A stretch of 64,000 nucleotides of DNA, from the NCBI RefSeq assembly GCF_905220565.1, contig NC_059421.1, positions 4,235,501 to 4,299,500 on the forward strand, given 5' to 3'. This document shows positions 12,248 through 22,984 of this stretch, piece after piece. The position numbers were made by a program, and so were the translations under genes. How positions within the stretch are numbered: the first letter of the stretch is position 1; each line of letters opens with the position of its first letter. Origin of the DNA: Melitaea cinxia (lineage: Eukaryota > Arthropoda > Insecta > Lepidoptera > Nymphalidae). The notes under the pieces were generated by a model that did no database searches, was not told the origin of the DNA, and saw only the letters and a list, made by a program, of their open reading frames with translations.

Positions 12248-13552
12248 CATAGTGAAAGTCAATAATTTCTTCAAAAATATTATTTTATATATTATATATA
12301 TATAAATATTATTATAAAAATATAATTTCTCCACGAATATTATTGAAGTCGTATCGAATTTTCCAGCAAATTAATGTAATTTAATTATATTCTTGATTGC
12401 ACTTAAAAGAACGAAGTAAAAATCATATTTACAAAGAAAGCTGGCAAGGGTGAACTTATCTCTATAAGAAATGTTTATAACTACGTGTAAACAAAACCAA
12501 AACAAGAAAGCTCTAAAAATAATAATCAAAATATATTTTACTTATATCTGAGTTATTTTTTGTAACACGATTAAAATTTTACAAAATTTGATACAGCTTT
12601 GTAGTTACTAAAAATCTGAGGAATAGGTCAACGTTTTAACTCGATATTCCGTCTAGAAATATAGCTATTTATGTAACAACATAGGTAACTTATTCCTAGT
12701 TCTGTGCGAGTTACGGATAGAAGCTATTTATTCAGAATCATAGTAATAAAATGTAATGAAAGATCCTACTACGGACTACATCGGGACGTTACGAACTATT
12801 ACCAACAGAATAAAGCGAATTAATTCGCTACCTGCCGCTCACAAAGAATGAAAACATACTTCAAGTAAACTTCACCCAAGATAAGTTCCTTCATGATGTG
12901 CCTACAAAATAACAAACTCATAATGAAGCTTTCCTCAAAATTAAACTTTTAAAATTTCCTACTGAGGAAATGTGTAATTTACCGAACAAAGACCAGTAAC
13001 CTCGTACCTCATCAAATGTTAACAACGAGACCCATATAAAATTCAATGTATTATTCGTTTAATTAAGTTACGCACATTCTACCTGTTTAGATATATTTTT
13101 TATTATATGTATTTTCTTGGACGATAAACCCGTATTTACCGTTGTATTACACGGTTCGAGATTGTGTTTCATTTCTATATTTTATTGTTTGTCCCTTGTT
13201 TGTTAATTAGTTTCTGTTGACAGAAATGTGATATTTGTATAAGGTTTGTTGTGAAACGTTGAAATTGGTAAACGAGTCAAACAAGCGAAAACAATTAAAA
13301 TCTAACAATCGAGGATTTAAGGAACACATTTTTTTCTTTTGGTTGGTACTTTAATAATATTCATTATATTATTTAATGTTTATATTGGTATCTTGTCGTA
13401 AATACGTTACAAGATATATATCAATCATGGTAGAGTACATCAGAAAACAGTGACTACTGGAAAAGTACTTCAACTTAACAGAAGATCAAAGCCAATTGAT
13501 ACTGCTCTCAAATAGGTTTAGGCTCTTGTGGTAAATTGTTATTCAATTACAA
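10101..13552. other. Unassigned DNA with microsatellites
   Basis: No gene recognised. It contains a (GT)n-like tract at about 10699-10725, an (AAAT)n tract at about 12098-12121 and a long (TA)n tract at about 12210-12243. A weak GATGGTAAG-like piece lies near 11980-12030. The longest frame, 119 codons on the minus strand at 11126-11485, has no recognisable motif and a composition like its AT-rich surroundings. Confidence 0.4.
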
Positions 13553-13645
13553 GGGTTCCTAGCGAGGGTCGGCAACGCAGTGATGCTCCTAGTGTAACAG
13601 TCGTCCATAGGCTACGGTAATTGCTTACCATCCGCCAAGCACAAA
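13553..13645 (-). repeat. GATGGTAAG-family repeat, reverse fragment
   Basis: The minus strand reads GATGGTAAGCAATTACCGTA, then CCTATGGACGACTG and GCGTTGCCGACCCTCGC, in the order seen at 34442-34740. Confidence 0.6.
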
Positions 13646-13785
13646 TAAAGCTTCAGAAGAGAATAATGAAAAAAAGTAGTTTTTTTTTAATTTAAAATTT
13701 TACATCCACGAGCTCAAAATGCCCACGCCTTTTGTTAATCATGCATTCATTTTAAAAATACCACAGGCGACTTTTCATTTAAAAA

Positions 13786-14133
13786 AAACCGTCAGCGTCG
13801 GACTGTTTGTTGACTCATCTGTTTGTCTGTTTGTCTATATGTATGTCCGGGATAAACTCAAAAAGTACTGCATGGATTTACTTCAAATTTTGCACGAATA
13901 TTATTAAGAAGTCAGGTCAACATATAGGCTACAAATCATCACGCTATCAAAATCGGGGAACGAGCAGTGAACCTTTATTTCTTCAACGCATTCTGTAACA
14001 ACGTGTAATCTAACGACAAATATCTGAATGTTGTTATTATGTTACTAACCATGCTATCAGCTAGCTTCATGCTGTAAATAAAGACATTCTGTAGTATATT
14101 TAGTATCAGCGCGAAGCCGTGGCGGGTCGCTAG
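13786..14133 (+). mobile_element. Helitron-like element with CTAG 3' end
   Basis: The repeat includes TTTGTCTGTTTGTCTATATG, ATAGGCTACAAATCATCACG and the end GCCGTGGCGGGTCGCTAG followed by T. A CTAG terminus followed by T, with a GC-rich segment just before it, is the expected 3' end of non-autonomous Helitrons. The start is approximate. Two 62-63 codon frames in it are incidental. Confidence 0.5.
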
Positions 14134-14326
14134 TTAAAGAAAAAACGCTAACATATAGAACCTAGCCAACGGAACTTTGTACATCTTAACAAAATCTCTT
14201 CTCTTACAATTTAATATCAATGGTCTCAAGTGTAACTATTGTTTTGACACAATATAAAACATATAAGCATATATGATATATAATTTACTAATTTCATAGA
14301 AAAAATACATAAAAAAATATCATCAT

Positions 14327-14548
14327 TCATCACTTCAGCCTATCGCAATCCACTGCTGGATATAAGCTTCATCAAAGCCAGCGGTTGGATGATTATCCCA
14401 CCATCGGTCGACTTTTTAAGTTCCAAGGTGGTAGTGGAACTACGGTCACCAACCCGCCTGCCCAGCGTGGTGACTATGAAGACATGAGTTCACCCCATTT
14501 TTGGCGCGAGCTTGTGGAGGCCTATGTCCAGCAGTAAACTGCGATAAA
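14327..14548. repeat. Rearranged RTE-tailed element, two halves in opposite orientation
   Basis: Bases 14327-14445 are a minus-strand copy of the GCTGTGTGGC-family with its middle missing. Bases 14446-14548 are a plus-strand copy that begins CGGTCACCAACCCGCCTGCC and runs to the tail GGCCTATGTCCAGCAG. The two halves complement each other. It may be two insertions or one complex reverse-transcription product. Confidence 0.55.
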
Positions 14549-14715
14549 GATAGTAGATTTTTCGAGATAGAGTTAGAGATTGAGTTTTAGAGATAGTAAA
14601 GTTTTCCACATTAACGGCAAAACTTCTACTTATGTTTGCTGTGCTCGACCAAAATAAGCTAGCCAGTCGTAATAAACCTTTAGCGAAACGATATAATTTT
14701 GAAGAATAATCACTC
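14549..14715. other. Unassigned spacer
   Basis: Short stretch between two RTE-derived pieces with no recognisable content. Confidence 0.4.
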
Positions 14716-14972
14716 ATCACATCATCACTTCGGGCTATCCTAGTCCACTGTTGTACAAAGGCCTCCCCAAATTCGCGTCAAACATCCCGGTTTTCCGCAA
14801 TCCTCATTCAACCACCACCGGTAATCTAACATAGATCGTCGGTCCAGTGGGTCGGAGGGCGTCCCACACTGCGTCTGCCAACACGCGGTCTCCACGTCTG
14901 CCCCAGCGGCCATCGACATCGGTCCTGCGACACAGGTGACCAGCCCACTGTCACTTCAACTTGCTAATTCTG
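14716..14972 (-). pseudogene. RTE/BovB-like LINE, 3' end of the reverse transcriptase ORF
   Basis: The minus strand encodes a decayed version of the LINE C-terminal segment that is better preserved at 19420-19669. Both share the order lysine-rich start, tryptophan-alanine-glycine-histidine segment, arginine-rich linker and a final tryptophan-rich helix before the tail GGCCTTTGTACAACAGTGGA. Only the end of the protein and its 3' tail are present, and the frame is not maintained. This is a dead, 5'-truncated insertion. Confidence 0.65.
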
Positions 14973-15434
14973 AATTAAAGAATAATAATAATTTGATAAA
15001 TTGTCAATTAGCAGTGCAGCAAAAGTTTTTGGGGAGTGATGAACAGGTCGTGAAGTTCCTCATTCACCATCGCAAAGGGAGGATCCTCCGACCAGACGGG
15101 TGTTGTTTTTGGTAGGCTACTGGCCCAACGGTTGTTTTCGGGTTCTTGTATATATACTCAATCACTTTGATAACTTTGATAGCGCGATGTAGGATAGGTC
15201 AGTTTTCTCTAGTTTATATGCCGCGTGATAGATGTCGCTACAACTTATTCCACTTTTATTACGTAATTATTTAGGTTTTAAATTTTTGATGTTAGACTGG
15301 ATATTTAGGTACAGTAAGCATTAGGTTACACTTGAATATAATGGAATTATGAATGTGATATAAATAAATCTCTTAATGATTATTTTAAACTAAAAAGTAA
15401 TAACAAAGAAACAAAAAAAACATTCACACTCATC
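14973..15434. other. Unassigned DNA
   Basis: Bases 15020-15130 are GC-richer (GGGAGGATCCTCCGACCAGA) and may be a decayed repeat. No gene or family recognised. Confidence 0.35.
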
Positions 15435-15617
15435 TGCCTCTAGTAATAAGATTTTCTCCTATGTTCGGAAGTACACACTACACACAAGACCAAACAGCAA
15501 GACCACGATAAACATTTTTATGGCCAATACAAATGTTTGTCATGTGCCGGTCCGAATCCGCGACCGCTAACGCAACAGCCAGCGTTGTGACCGCTGCGCA
15601 ACCGCGTCGTCTTTTAA
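15435..15617 (-). repeat. tRNA-headed SINE, second subfamily
   Basis: The minus strand reads GACGACGCGGTTGCGCAGCG, a B-box-like region, then GTATTGGCCATAAAAATG and a truncated 3' body. It abuts the next element only about 25 bp away. Confidence 0.65.
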
Positions 15618-15643
15618 ATTTTAACGGAGCAAAGAATTTTAAA

Positions 15644-15994
15644 TTAAATTTTAATTTGCTGTGTGGCTACGGCACTAAAGAATTTAGCCACCTCCTCTCT
15701 TCCCGTGGGTGTCGTAAGAGGCGACTAAGGGATAACAAGGTTCCACAACCACCTTGGAACTTAAGAAGCCGACCGATGGCGGGATAACCATCCAACTCCT
15801 GGCTTTGAAATACACAGGCCGAAGACGGGCAGCAGCGTCTTCGGTGCGACAAAGCCAGTACTGTGGTCACCAACCCGCCTGCCCAGCGTGGTGACTATGG
15901 GCAAAACACATGAGTTCACGTTATTTTTGGCGTAAACTTGTGGAGGCCTATGTCCAGCAGTGGATTGCAATAGGCTGTGATGATGATGATGATG
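15644..15994 (+). mobile_element. RTE-tailed short element with target-site duplication
   Basis: The 13-base sequence AAAGAATTTTAAA occurs on both sides (15631-15643 and 15995-16007). The element proper starts GCTGTGTGGCTACGGC at 15658 and ends in a (GATGAT)n tail. Fourteen AT-rich bases (15644-15657) between the left duplication and the start are absent from sister copies and may be non-templated or copied from the target. Frames of 68-84 codons in it are shadows. Confidence 0.75.
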
Positions 15995-16007
15995 AAAGAA
16001 TTTTAAA

Positions 16008-16540
16008 AATTCAGTATTACAATGAAAATTTTATCATTAAAAGGATGAAGATGTTCATTGTTTTGTTACGTCTCCGTCTCAACACGTTACCTGCAGGCTT
16101 AGCCAAGTTGACAATCTACAATCGATAACGCTATTAGAAAACTAACCAAATGTATAGGAATGACATCATCTGAAATGAAAAGTTTTGAAAACAAAAGATT
16201 GTCAATGCAATTGTGACTTTAGCAACGAATTAAACACTCCAATGAAAACTTTATACAGCGTCAAATAACCAGCTAAAAGCTTATTGAAAATGGTATCTTA
16301 TATTTTGTTAAGGTGCTTTACTTTCTCAGAAATAAATGAAAATAGTTCGGTTTCTCGAATTAACAAATTAGTTTTGAAATTTTTTTTTGAAGAACACATT
16401 AAACGAAATCAAGCTTTTCATCAAATGTTTACTGAACGTTTGGACATATACATATAATCATTATTGAGGCAAAATAAATTTTTTATAATAATATATATTT
16501 AATATTTATAATTCGGTACAAAATTATTCTTGTGTCGAAA
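16008..16540. other. Unassigned AT-rich DNA
   Basis: No gene or repeat recognised. Confidence 0.4.
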
Positions 16541-16552
16541 TATAAAATATTA

Positions 16553-17017
16553 TTGATTGATTGATTGATTGATTATCCACGGGCTATTCTCCGCAACTCG
16601 ACGTCTTAGTGCGCCTATTTTGCGTGGTAGGCTGGGGGCTTCATTCATGCCAGCCTAGCTCCTTGAGGAAGCCTAGCAGACCCCTTGCGTTGCCGACGAC
16701 TTCCCGGAGCGACCTCGGTGTCCCGAGGTGTATCGCCCTGTAGTTCGCCACACTACCGCATTCCAGCAGGATGTGTGTGGCCGTTTCTTCTGCCTCCATG
16801 CACGCTCTGCATAGGGGGCTGTCTGTAACACCTAAGTTGTGTAAGTGTTTGTTGAGCAAGGCATGTCCGGTAAAAGCCCCGACCAGTAGTCGGAGCTGGG
16901 CTCTCCCATAGCCGCGAAGTTTGCGGGACAATCCTGGGTTGATCGTCGGAAGAGCTTCCTTGGTCTGCCTGCAGGTGGTTAGGTTTGTCCAATATTCTTG
17001 GTGCTTGGTATTCTTGG
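16553..17017 (-). pseudogene. 5'-truncated non-LTR retrotransposon, ORF2 C-terminus
   Basis: A minus-strand frame ending at 16641 encodes about 115 residues of the end of a LINE ORF2. It has a basic stretch followed by a zinc-knuckle-like cluster CRAC, eight residues, H, four residues, C, the arrangement seen after the RNase H domain in R1/Jockey-type LINEs. The 3' untranslated part ends in a tandem (AATC)n tail (plus-strand TTGA repeats at 16553-16576). A 12-base target-site duplication, TATAAAATATTA, flanks the insertion (16541-16552 and 17018-17029). It is a dead copy lacking endonuclease, reverse transcriptase and most of RNase H. The exact clade cannot be settled by eye. Confidence 0.8.
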
Positions 17018-17074
17018 TATAAAATATTAATAATATAGTTAACATAGAAATTTATTGATTTGTTAATAATTGAT

Positions 17075-17358
17075 TCCACCTGTAACATAACACTGGGCAT
17101 TTTCTCCATATAGGGGAAACGTCAGGGCTCAATCTACCGCTCAACTCGACTGCGGGTTGGCGAATATCATCATCAATCATACGATCGTAACCAAGTCTGT
17201 AATATAGCTACTAAGACTGACAGTTTTATGTATTTCATGGTACAGTAGGATGACCCGCGAAAACGAAAACAAATATTTGTACCATTTTTACCATTGAGAA
17301 TCGAACCGGCGCCACCGCCGGTGCTTATGCACCTACATGAACCACTACAATAGGGCCA
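17075..17358 (-). repeat. Diverged tRNA-headed SINE
   Basis: On the minus strand a tRNA-like head with TGTAGTGGTTCATGTAGG and the B box CCGGTTCGATTC (right end) leads through a body to a tail resembling CCCGCAGTCGAGTTGAGC and a CCCAGTG motif (left end). It is older than the copies at 7046 and 57003. Confidence 0.5.
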
Positions 17359-17725
17359 CTGTTGATTATAATAACTTGACACATAATTTACCGAGCGAGA
17401 TAGGCCGTAAATAAAATTCTAAGTGATATATGACAATACCTGTGAATAGGTGTACGATAGCGTATAGTAGGGTGACCATAATGGCTTAGATAGTTTGAAT
17501 TATAGCTTGGATTTTAAGTTGAAAAAACATACCCTTTGATTGTAATGTAACATATTAATTGAAATAAAAATTCAGCGTTATAAGTCTATTAAATGTAAGA
17601 CTAATTTTAATTATATTTTCATAGCTGTATGTGAATGTGAGTGGGTGTGTTTGTAAGTACTATTATAATAGATATCTACGGTAAATGAAATAATTTCGTC
17701 TATGTAATAAATTGATTACGACATA
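17359..17725. other. Unassigned AT-rich DNA
   Basis: Nothing recognised. Confidence 0.4.
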
Positions 17726-17812
17726 TAACCAACCCGCAGCAGAACAACGTGGTGGATAAAGTCCCAATATTTTTCCTACGTGGAGAACGCTCAGCAGTGG
17801 ATATAAGTGTAT
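17726..17812 (+). repeat. SINE tail fragment
   Basis: ACCAACCCGCAGCAGAACAA, then GTGGTGGATAAAG and CAGCAGTGGATATAA mark a decayed SINE tail like that at 993-1092. Confidence 0.55.
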
Positions 17813-18540
17813 AATCTATGGCAGTGGATTATTAAAGACTCAATCATATCGTATCCACATAAAAAAGAAGGTATTAGTCTAGAAAGTAGTAGTCTAAACA
17901 ACTTACTTACTATTTTGTTAGCTGTGTTCTTATTAAGAAGCAGGGCTAAATATGGAAGACGAGTAAACGCCGATTTACCCGGATATCTATCTTCCACTCA
18001 TTATTCATTTTAATTTCAAATTTCGAAACGTCATACGCTGTCTTAATCAATCATTAAGCAACAATAGACGTTTTACAATTAATTTTGATACAGATAGATA
18101 TGACAGCTGCTCAATTATACTTTAATAAGAAATTTCAATGTAAATTTAGCTTTTAGCTTGTCAAATACGTTATTTATCACGCAATTACTGTGGAATAAAA
18201 ATAAGCGAAAATGAGATTTATTAACGCTTAATACTTAGAAGTGCCCTAAGGTTCGGAGACACGCTCTTCGTTAATGGTAACAAAATATTCCTCGTCAGGT
18301 CGTTGACCTCTTATTTATCGTAATCAACTTTTAGTGGTTTTCTTTCAAATTCGATGAAGTTTTATATACAGCATAATAATCATATACAGCAAAAAAAATG
18401 GTTGTCTGTAAAGTCGGTTTACGGACGATAGTTTTACGTGATAACGTCAAAAAGAAGCATTGACTGAAAAATTGTATTCTTTTACGAATCGATTTGAATT
18501 ATTATCACTGAATTATTTCGAACTGCTAGCTCTGACGTCA
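17813..18540. other. Unassigned AT-rich DNA
   Basis: No gene recognised. Overlapping 68-codon frames on both strands near 17791-18013 have no motif. Confidence 0.4.
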
Positions 18541-18725
18541 TGCGAAAAGTGAGATAAATGTGTCACGAGCCAACGCTTCGGCTGATCGTGCCTCTCTATC
18601 GCCTTTTTCGTGCTCTTTGTAGCACGCTTAGGCTCAGGCGGAACTTGACACTTTTTCGTGCGTAGCCGGAGCTATCGTAGCCGGTGACATCGATTTATAA
18701 GGCCAAGAAATGTGAAATATGTGTC
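18541..18725. repeat. Unclassified GC-rich island
   Basis: About 180 bp of much higher GC than the flanks. The right part holds two copies of CGTAGCCGG (near 18662 and 18679). A near-direct repeat (GATAAATGTGTCAC, AAATATGTGTCAC) brackets the island. No open frame or tRNA-like box was seen. It is probably a repeat, but the family was not recognised. Confidence 0.35.
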
Positions 18726-19407
18726 ACACACTCTTTGTTCCCTTAAGACATAACTAAAAAAAATTTTAATTTCTAAAGTACGTGTCAATTTTAGTGTTAT
18801 CAATTAAAAAAATGTGTAATGGCTGTAAGATTTAATTGTCTATTAATAAATTAAGATAAAACATCAAATATGTATTTCAATTTCAATAAAATAATGGCAA
18901 CCCTAACCGCGAGTGGTTTTGATGAATGGTACGCATGAACTCGACAGCTCAATTGAGAAGCTCTTTACACTGAATTCAGAACTGTACTGCGGGGTTCGTT
19001 TGAAATATGGCTGTAGGTGAAATTGCTTAATTTTCCTATTATTTTCCGTATTTGTAGGTTGTTTCAGATATTTTTTATTCAAATATCTTGTATATATCTC
19101 TCGATAAATGTGAATTTATAATAATTCTGCCTGAAACATTCCGCTGCTGAATATAAGCCTTTTTCTCTATATACACAAAGAGAAAGGTTTATAAGTATAA
19201 CTAAATTAAATATAAATTTAATTTTGCAAGAAGTATTTAGCTAGTAGACTACACAATAATATATATTTGACCGAGTCGAAGTATTTTATCCACAGCATTA
19301 CTTTACAATAATTTTTTTACATCCTCATGTTAGTTTAACTACTAACACTCAAAGCCTTGTCAGCCTTTTTTGTGGAAACAGGATACACGGATATTATTAT
19401 ATCCAAA
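18726..19407. other. Unassigned AT-rich DNA
   Basis: Nothing recognised beyond a possible scrap of SINE tail near 19130-19195 (TGCTGAATATAAGCCTTTTT). Confidence 0.4.
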
Positions 19408-19419
19408 TCATATGAAAAC

Positions 19420-19669
19420 AGAATCAGCAAGTTGAAGTGGCAGTAGGCTGGTCATCTGTGTCGTAGGACCGATGGCCGTTGGAGTAGACGGGTCCTGGAG
19501 TGGAGACCGCGTCGTGGCAAACGCAGTTTGGGACGTCCTCCGGCCCGTTGGACCGACGATCTACGTAAGATTGCCGGTGTGGGCTGGATGAGGATTGCGG
19601 AAGACCGGGATGTCTGGCGTGAACTTGGTGAGGCCTATGTCCACCAGTGGAGTGCGATAGGCTGAAGTG
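19420..19669 (+). pseudogene. RTE/BovB-like LINE, 5'-truncated insertion with target-site duplication
   Basis: A 12-base duplication, TCATATGAAAAC, flanks it exactly (19408-19419 and 19670-19681). The insert encodes about 75 residues of the C-terminal end of an RTE-type reverse-transcriptase polyprotein: a KLKWQ-like start with one in-frame stop, the AGH segment, an arginine/tryptophan-rich linker, GRPPARWTDD, and a final tryptophan-rich helix. It ends in the tail GGCCTATGTCCACCAGTGGA and ATAGGCTGAAG. Only 250 bp were inserted, a typical target-primed, early-terminated product. It supplies the probable source of the tail shared by the short elements in this window. Confidence 0.8.
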
Positions 19670-19871
19670 TCATATGAAAACTACGGCTTGTGATCGTGGG
19701 CATATTGATTTTCGTTCAGCGTAATAATACGTTACCGATATAATTATTTTAAAAATATTTTTTAACGATTTAGAGTACTGTATCAAATATTTGCCATACG
19801 ATAACAACCCGCCTGCCCAGCGTGGTGACTATGGGCAAAACACATGAGTTCGCGCTATATCTGACTAACTG

Positions 19872-20042
19872 ACGCGTTGTCGCAACGGTCGCAGCACTGG
19901 TTTGTGGCTGTTGCGCTGACGGTTGCAGATTCGATACCCGCACATGGCAAACACTTGTATTTGCCATACAGATATGCCGCGGTCTGGGCGTTTGTGCTTA
20001 TATATAAGCCTACTGGGAACTATTGAGTGTGAAGCGTTTATT
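19872..20042 (+). repeat. tRNA-headed SINE, second subfamily
   Basis: It shows the head GACGCGTTGTCGCAACGGTC, a decayed B box (CAGATTCGATACCCG), GGTCTGGGCG and the end TGAGTGTGAAGCGTTTATTT. A piece of RTE-tailed element (GCCTGCCCAGCGTGGTGACT) lies just upstream at 19800-19860. Confidence 0.6.
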
Positions 20043-20335
20043 TATTATTATTTATTTATAGTGTCTAGCGGGAACTTGGGGAGGCCTGTATCCAAAAATT
20101 GACTGCGGTAGGCTGAAGTGATGATGAGTGATGAGGAAATATCCTGCTCAAAAGTAGTGCTGTAAGGTGTTTCTGTGGTGAGTAGGATTGGGAATAGACA
20201 TATGCCCAGTTGTGGGATAATACTACTGGAGGGTTGGGAATAGGATTGGCAACACACTTGCAATGTTTCTGGTATTGTGTCTACGGGCTTCGATATCCAC
20301 CTACCATCAGGCGAATCGTAGCTTTTTGCCACCTA
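20043..20335 (-). repeat. RTE tail scrap and reverse GATGGTAAG-family repeat
   Basis: Bases 20060-20130 carry a decayed RTE tail (plus strand, GGCCTGTATCC, then ATAGGCTGAAG-like TAGGCTGAAGTG). Bases about 20140-20335 on the minus strand read GATGGTAGGTGG and run in the order of the 34442 family. The 94-codon frame on the minus strand is not a gene. Confidence 0.45.
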
Positions 20336-20807
20336 AGTAAAAAATAAAATAAAAATAAGTAGATTAAAACGGTAAAAGGTCAATCTTTCGACAATACTAT
20401 TAGTAACTGTTATAATTGTTATTACAATATTTAATTAAAAGCAAAAGATTTTACCTACACATTACCAATAGTATCTACAGAGTATGTCTCAGATATCCAG
20501 AAACATTAATACACACAAACTTTTCGACTACGACAAACATTTGATATTCTTCTAACAGGTAGCAACGTTTTCGAGAAAGAATTTTAGGTAAGCCAGTTTA
20601 TAGAATATGTTATCGCTCACACTCTCCCGGACATCATACGGGCTGTCTGACTGGCGGTAGAGGTTGCGTTCAACAGTGCGCATTGTACCTGTCCAGGTAA
20701 AATATCAATTTTTCAAATACTGGAACGAAGTTCCTTACGGCAGGCTTGACATTTGGCTGGGCGACCGAACTAAGAAAAATGTGAGACTAAAACGGTAAGA
20801 AAAATAT
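20336..20807. other. Unassigned DNA left of gypsy-1
   Basis: No gene recognised. The last four bases, ATAT (20804-20807), match ATAT at 27754-27757 and are the likely target-site duplication of gypsy-1. Confidence 0.5.
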
Positions 20808-21061
20808 TGTTACAAAAACACAAAGAAACTAGCGCCATCTAGCGGCAACCATTGAAACCACACAAAGACAGCGACAGCATGAAACTCTCTACTCAATACT
20901 AGATGGCTTTAGAGGAACTACTGTGGAACTATATAGAAGTATTCTCTACTCAATACTAGATGGCGTTAGAGGAACTACTGTGGAACTATATAGAAGTATA
21001 GTCTCGAAAACCGTGTACATGCGCGACCTTTCCACAATGGTCTGGGCCTCGTCTCGGCCGA

Positions 21062-21069
21062 TATAAATA
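21062..21069 (+). promoter_or_regulatory. gypsy-1 LTR TATA box and initiator
   Basis: TATAAATA lies about 30 bp upstream of an insect-type initiator TCAGTT (21091-21101 contains overlapping copies). Both are conserved in the 3' LTR (TATAAATA at 27507-27514). They probably mark the U3/R boundary. Confidence 0.7.
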
Positions 21070-21254
21070 GCCGCAGGTAGGCGAGCGAGTTCAGTTCAGT
21101 TTGGGCGATCTTCGAGGCGACTTCAAAGTGAAAACTAGTGATCAAGAGTGGTACCAGCGAAACCTACGACATTGGCTACGACTTAGGACATCGTTAGTGC
21201 TTAGTGTTTGAACCTAGTGATAGCTAGTGGGTTGTGTTGGATCTAGTGCTAGTG

Positions 21255-21260
21255 AATAAA
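21255..21260 (+). terminator. gypsy-1 LTR polyadenylation signal
   Basis: AATAAA sits about 65 bp before the LTR end. The equivalent signal in the 3' LTR is at 27689-27694 and would be the one used. Confidence 0.6.
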
Positions 21261-21321
21261 GTCTCCAAAAGAGTCAACAGGTCTTTCTTACCAAATCCTT
21301 CAAACCCTAACACGTAACAAC

Positions 21322-21339
21322 TGGTGTCAGAAGTGGGAT
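21322..21339 (+). promoter_or_regulatory. gypsy-1 primer binding site
   Basis: TGGTGTCAGAAGTGGGAT begins two bases after the LTR. It is complementary to the expected CCA-bearing 3' end of an animal tRNA-Leu (from memory), so tRNA-primed minus-strand synthesis is likely. This contrasts with gypsy-2. Confidence 0.7.
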
Positions 21340-22940
21340 TTGGAGATACCATTGACTCCGGGAGAAGACTTCAAGGGGGCGTCAGGGCAAGGGCACAACG
21401 AGCTGCGGAGGCCACACCCACTGGGCACCAAGCTCCGCCCAACGTGGCTCAATCCCCGCCCAATGACCCCGCCTACCATGTCCCGCACACTGGCCACGCC
21501 CCCAGACTCCACCTACTCGAACTCAGGCCCCGCACACTCGGACGCAGGCCCCGCCCACTCGGGCTCAGGCCCCCCACCTACTCGGGCTCAGGCCCCCACC
21601 TACTCAGGCTCAGGCCTCGCCTACTCATGCTCAGGCCCCACCTACTCAAGCTCAGGCCCCGCCCACTTTGTCTCAAGTCCCGCCCACTTTGTCTCAAGCC
21701 CCGCCCACTAGACCTTCCAACGCCCACCAGCAATACCGTAGCTTCTACAGACTCTCAAGTGGCTCTTCAATTAGGAAGTTTAATTAAATTAATGGAGCTG
21801 CAAAGGGCTGAAATTCATGCTTTGCAAGATACACAAGAGCAACAAAAGGCTAAAATTCGTGGTGCTTTGCAAGAACCACAAGGGCAGCAAAGGGTTGAAA
21901 TTCGTAGTGCTTTGCAAGAATCACAAGAGCAAACAAGTTTCAAATTGCAAAAATCACAAGAGCAACAAAAGGCTGAAATTCGTGGTGCTTTGCAAGAACT
22001 ACAAGAGCAAACAAAAAGAGCTCCAAGAAAAAACGCTTTGGGCTGTTAAAGATGTTAGTGACGCGGTGACTAAGCTTCAAAAAGATGTCGACGTAGTGGA
22101 AGAACGAGTTACCGGGTTAGGATTGGATGTTGAAAATGTGAAAACCGGCCTCACTGAATTACAGAAGAAAGTAGTGCGCCTTGAAACCACGGGAGCCGCG
22201 ATGTCTAGTGGAAGTACCGGAGTGGCGCAAGGACCGAGAGTGAAAGTGCCTCCGTACGGCACGGCACTACTCCGTGGAACGCTTATCGTCAACAATTCCA
22301 GACGGTTGCTACTGCCAACGGATGGACGGAAGAGTAATGCCTGACCGCTCTCACTGTTGCGCTCAGAGGGCAAGCTTTGTCGGTTCTGGAAGCACTGCCA
22401 CATACAGGAAACGGGTTCCACGACTTGATGGAGGCACTTGAATCTCGATACGGGGAGCGACACCTGGAATACGTGTTCCGTGCCCAACTGCGTGACAGAG
22501 TCCAACGCTCAGGAGAAGGACTACAACAATGGGCGTTGGAAATTGTGAAACTTGTCAGGAAGGCACATCCAGGAGCAGACACCAAGATGGTTGACACGAA
22601 TACTGTTCAAGCATTTGTCGAAGGAATCAAAGACCTGGAGGACAGAGCTGCAGTGAGGCTTCGTCACCATATATCGTTAAAGGAAGCATGCGCAATTGGA
22701 GGTCGAGGCTGTTCGCCATGACATACGGTAGACCCATAAGATCTGCGAGGTCTCTGAGGAAGTCAAGGAGGTTAAAGCTCTTACGAAGAAAAGTTCTGGA
22801 GTTATGTGCTATAAGTGCGGTGAAAGGGGTCATCTGTAGCTCAACTGCCCGCAGAAGGAGACCCAGATAGCAAGAATGAAAAGAATCGAGGAACAAATAG
22901 AGGAGCTGAAGAAACAAGGGGCTTCGTCCCTTGCACGGGA
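21340..22940 (+). pseudogene. gag: gypsy-1 gag (broken)
   Basis: Gag forms the virus-like particle and binds element RNA. Here the region starts with GC-rich tandem repeats of about 21 bp (about 21510-21710) that encode Ser/Gly/Pro-rich or Arg/Pro-rich peptides depending on frame. Next come glutamine/glutamate-rich heptad-like repeats (about 21790-22020) suggesting a coiled coil. A capsid-like helical region follows (22200-22720), then a zinc knuckle of CX2CX4HX4C type (22807-22848) with a TAG inside it at 22837-22839. Frame changes occur near 22017 (A run), 22265 and 22690, and an in-frame TAA near 22334. No ATG near the 5' end opens the frame convincingly. It cannot make an intact Gag. Confidence 0.85.
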
Positions 22941-22984
22941 GCAGGGAAACGAATAAAAGGCAGGACTAAGGGCGAGTACTGGCT

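Larger units (their letters stand above)
20808..21319 (+). repeat. gypsy-1 5' LTR
   Basis: It starts TGTTACAAAAACACAAAG and ends CTAACACGTAACA (TG...CA termini). It is 512 bp, against 433 bp for the 3' LTR. A 57 bp tandem duplication (20887-20943 and 20944-21000) found only in this LTR explains most of the difference. Confidence 0.92.

Noticed and set aside
15533..15787. 84-codon Arg/Pro-rich frame, also echoed at 7585 and 41561
   Set aside because: It lies across a SINE and an RTE-tailed element. Similar frames recur only because the repeat recurs.
22077..22505. 142-codon minus-strand frame in gypsy-1
   Set aside because: Antisense shadow of the broken gag.
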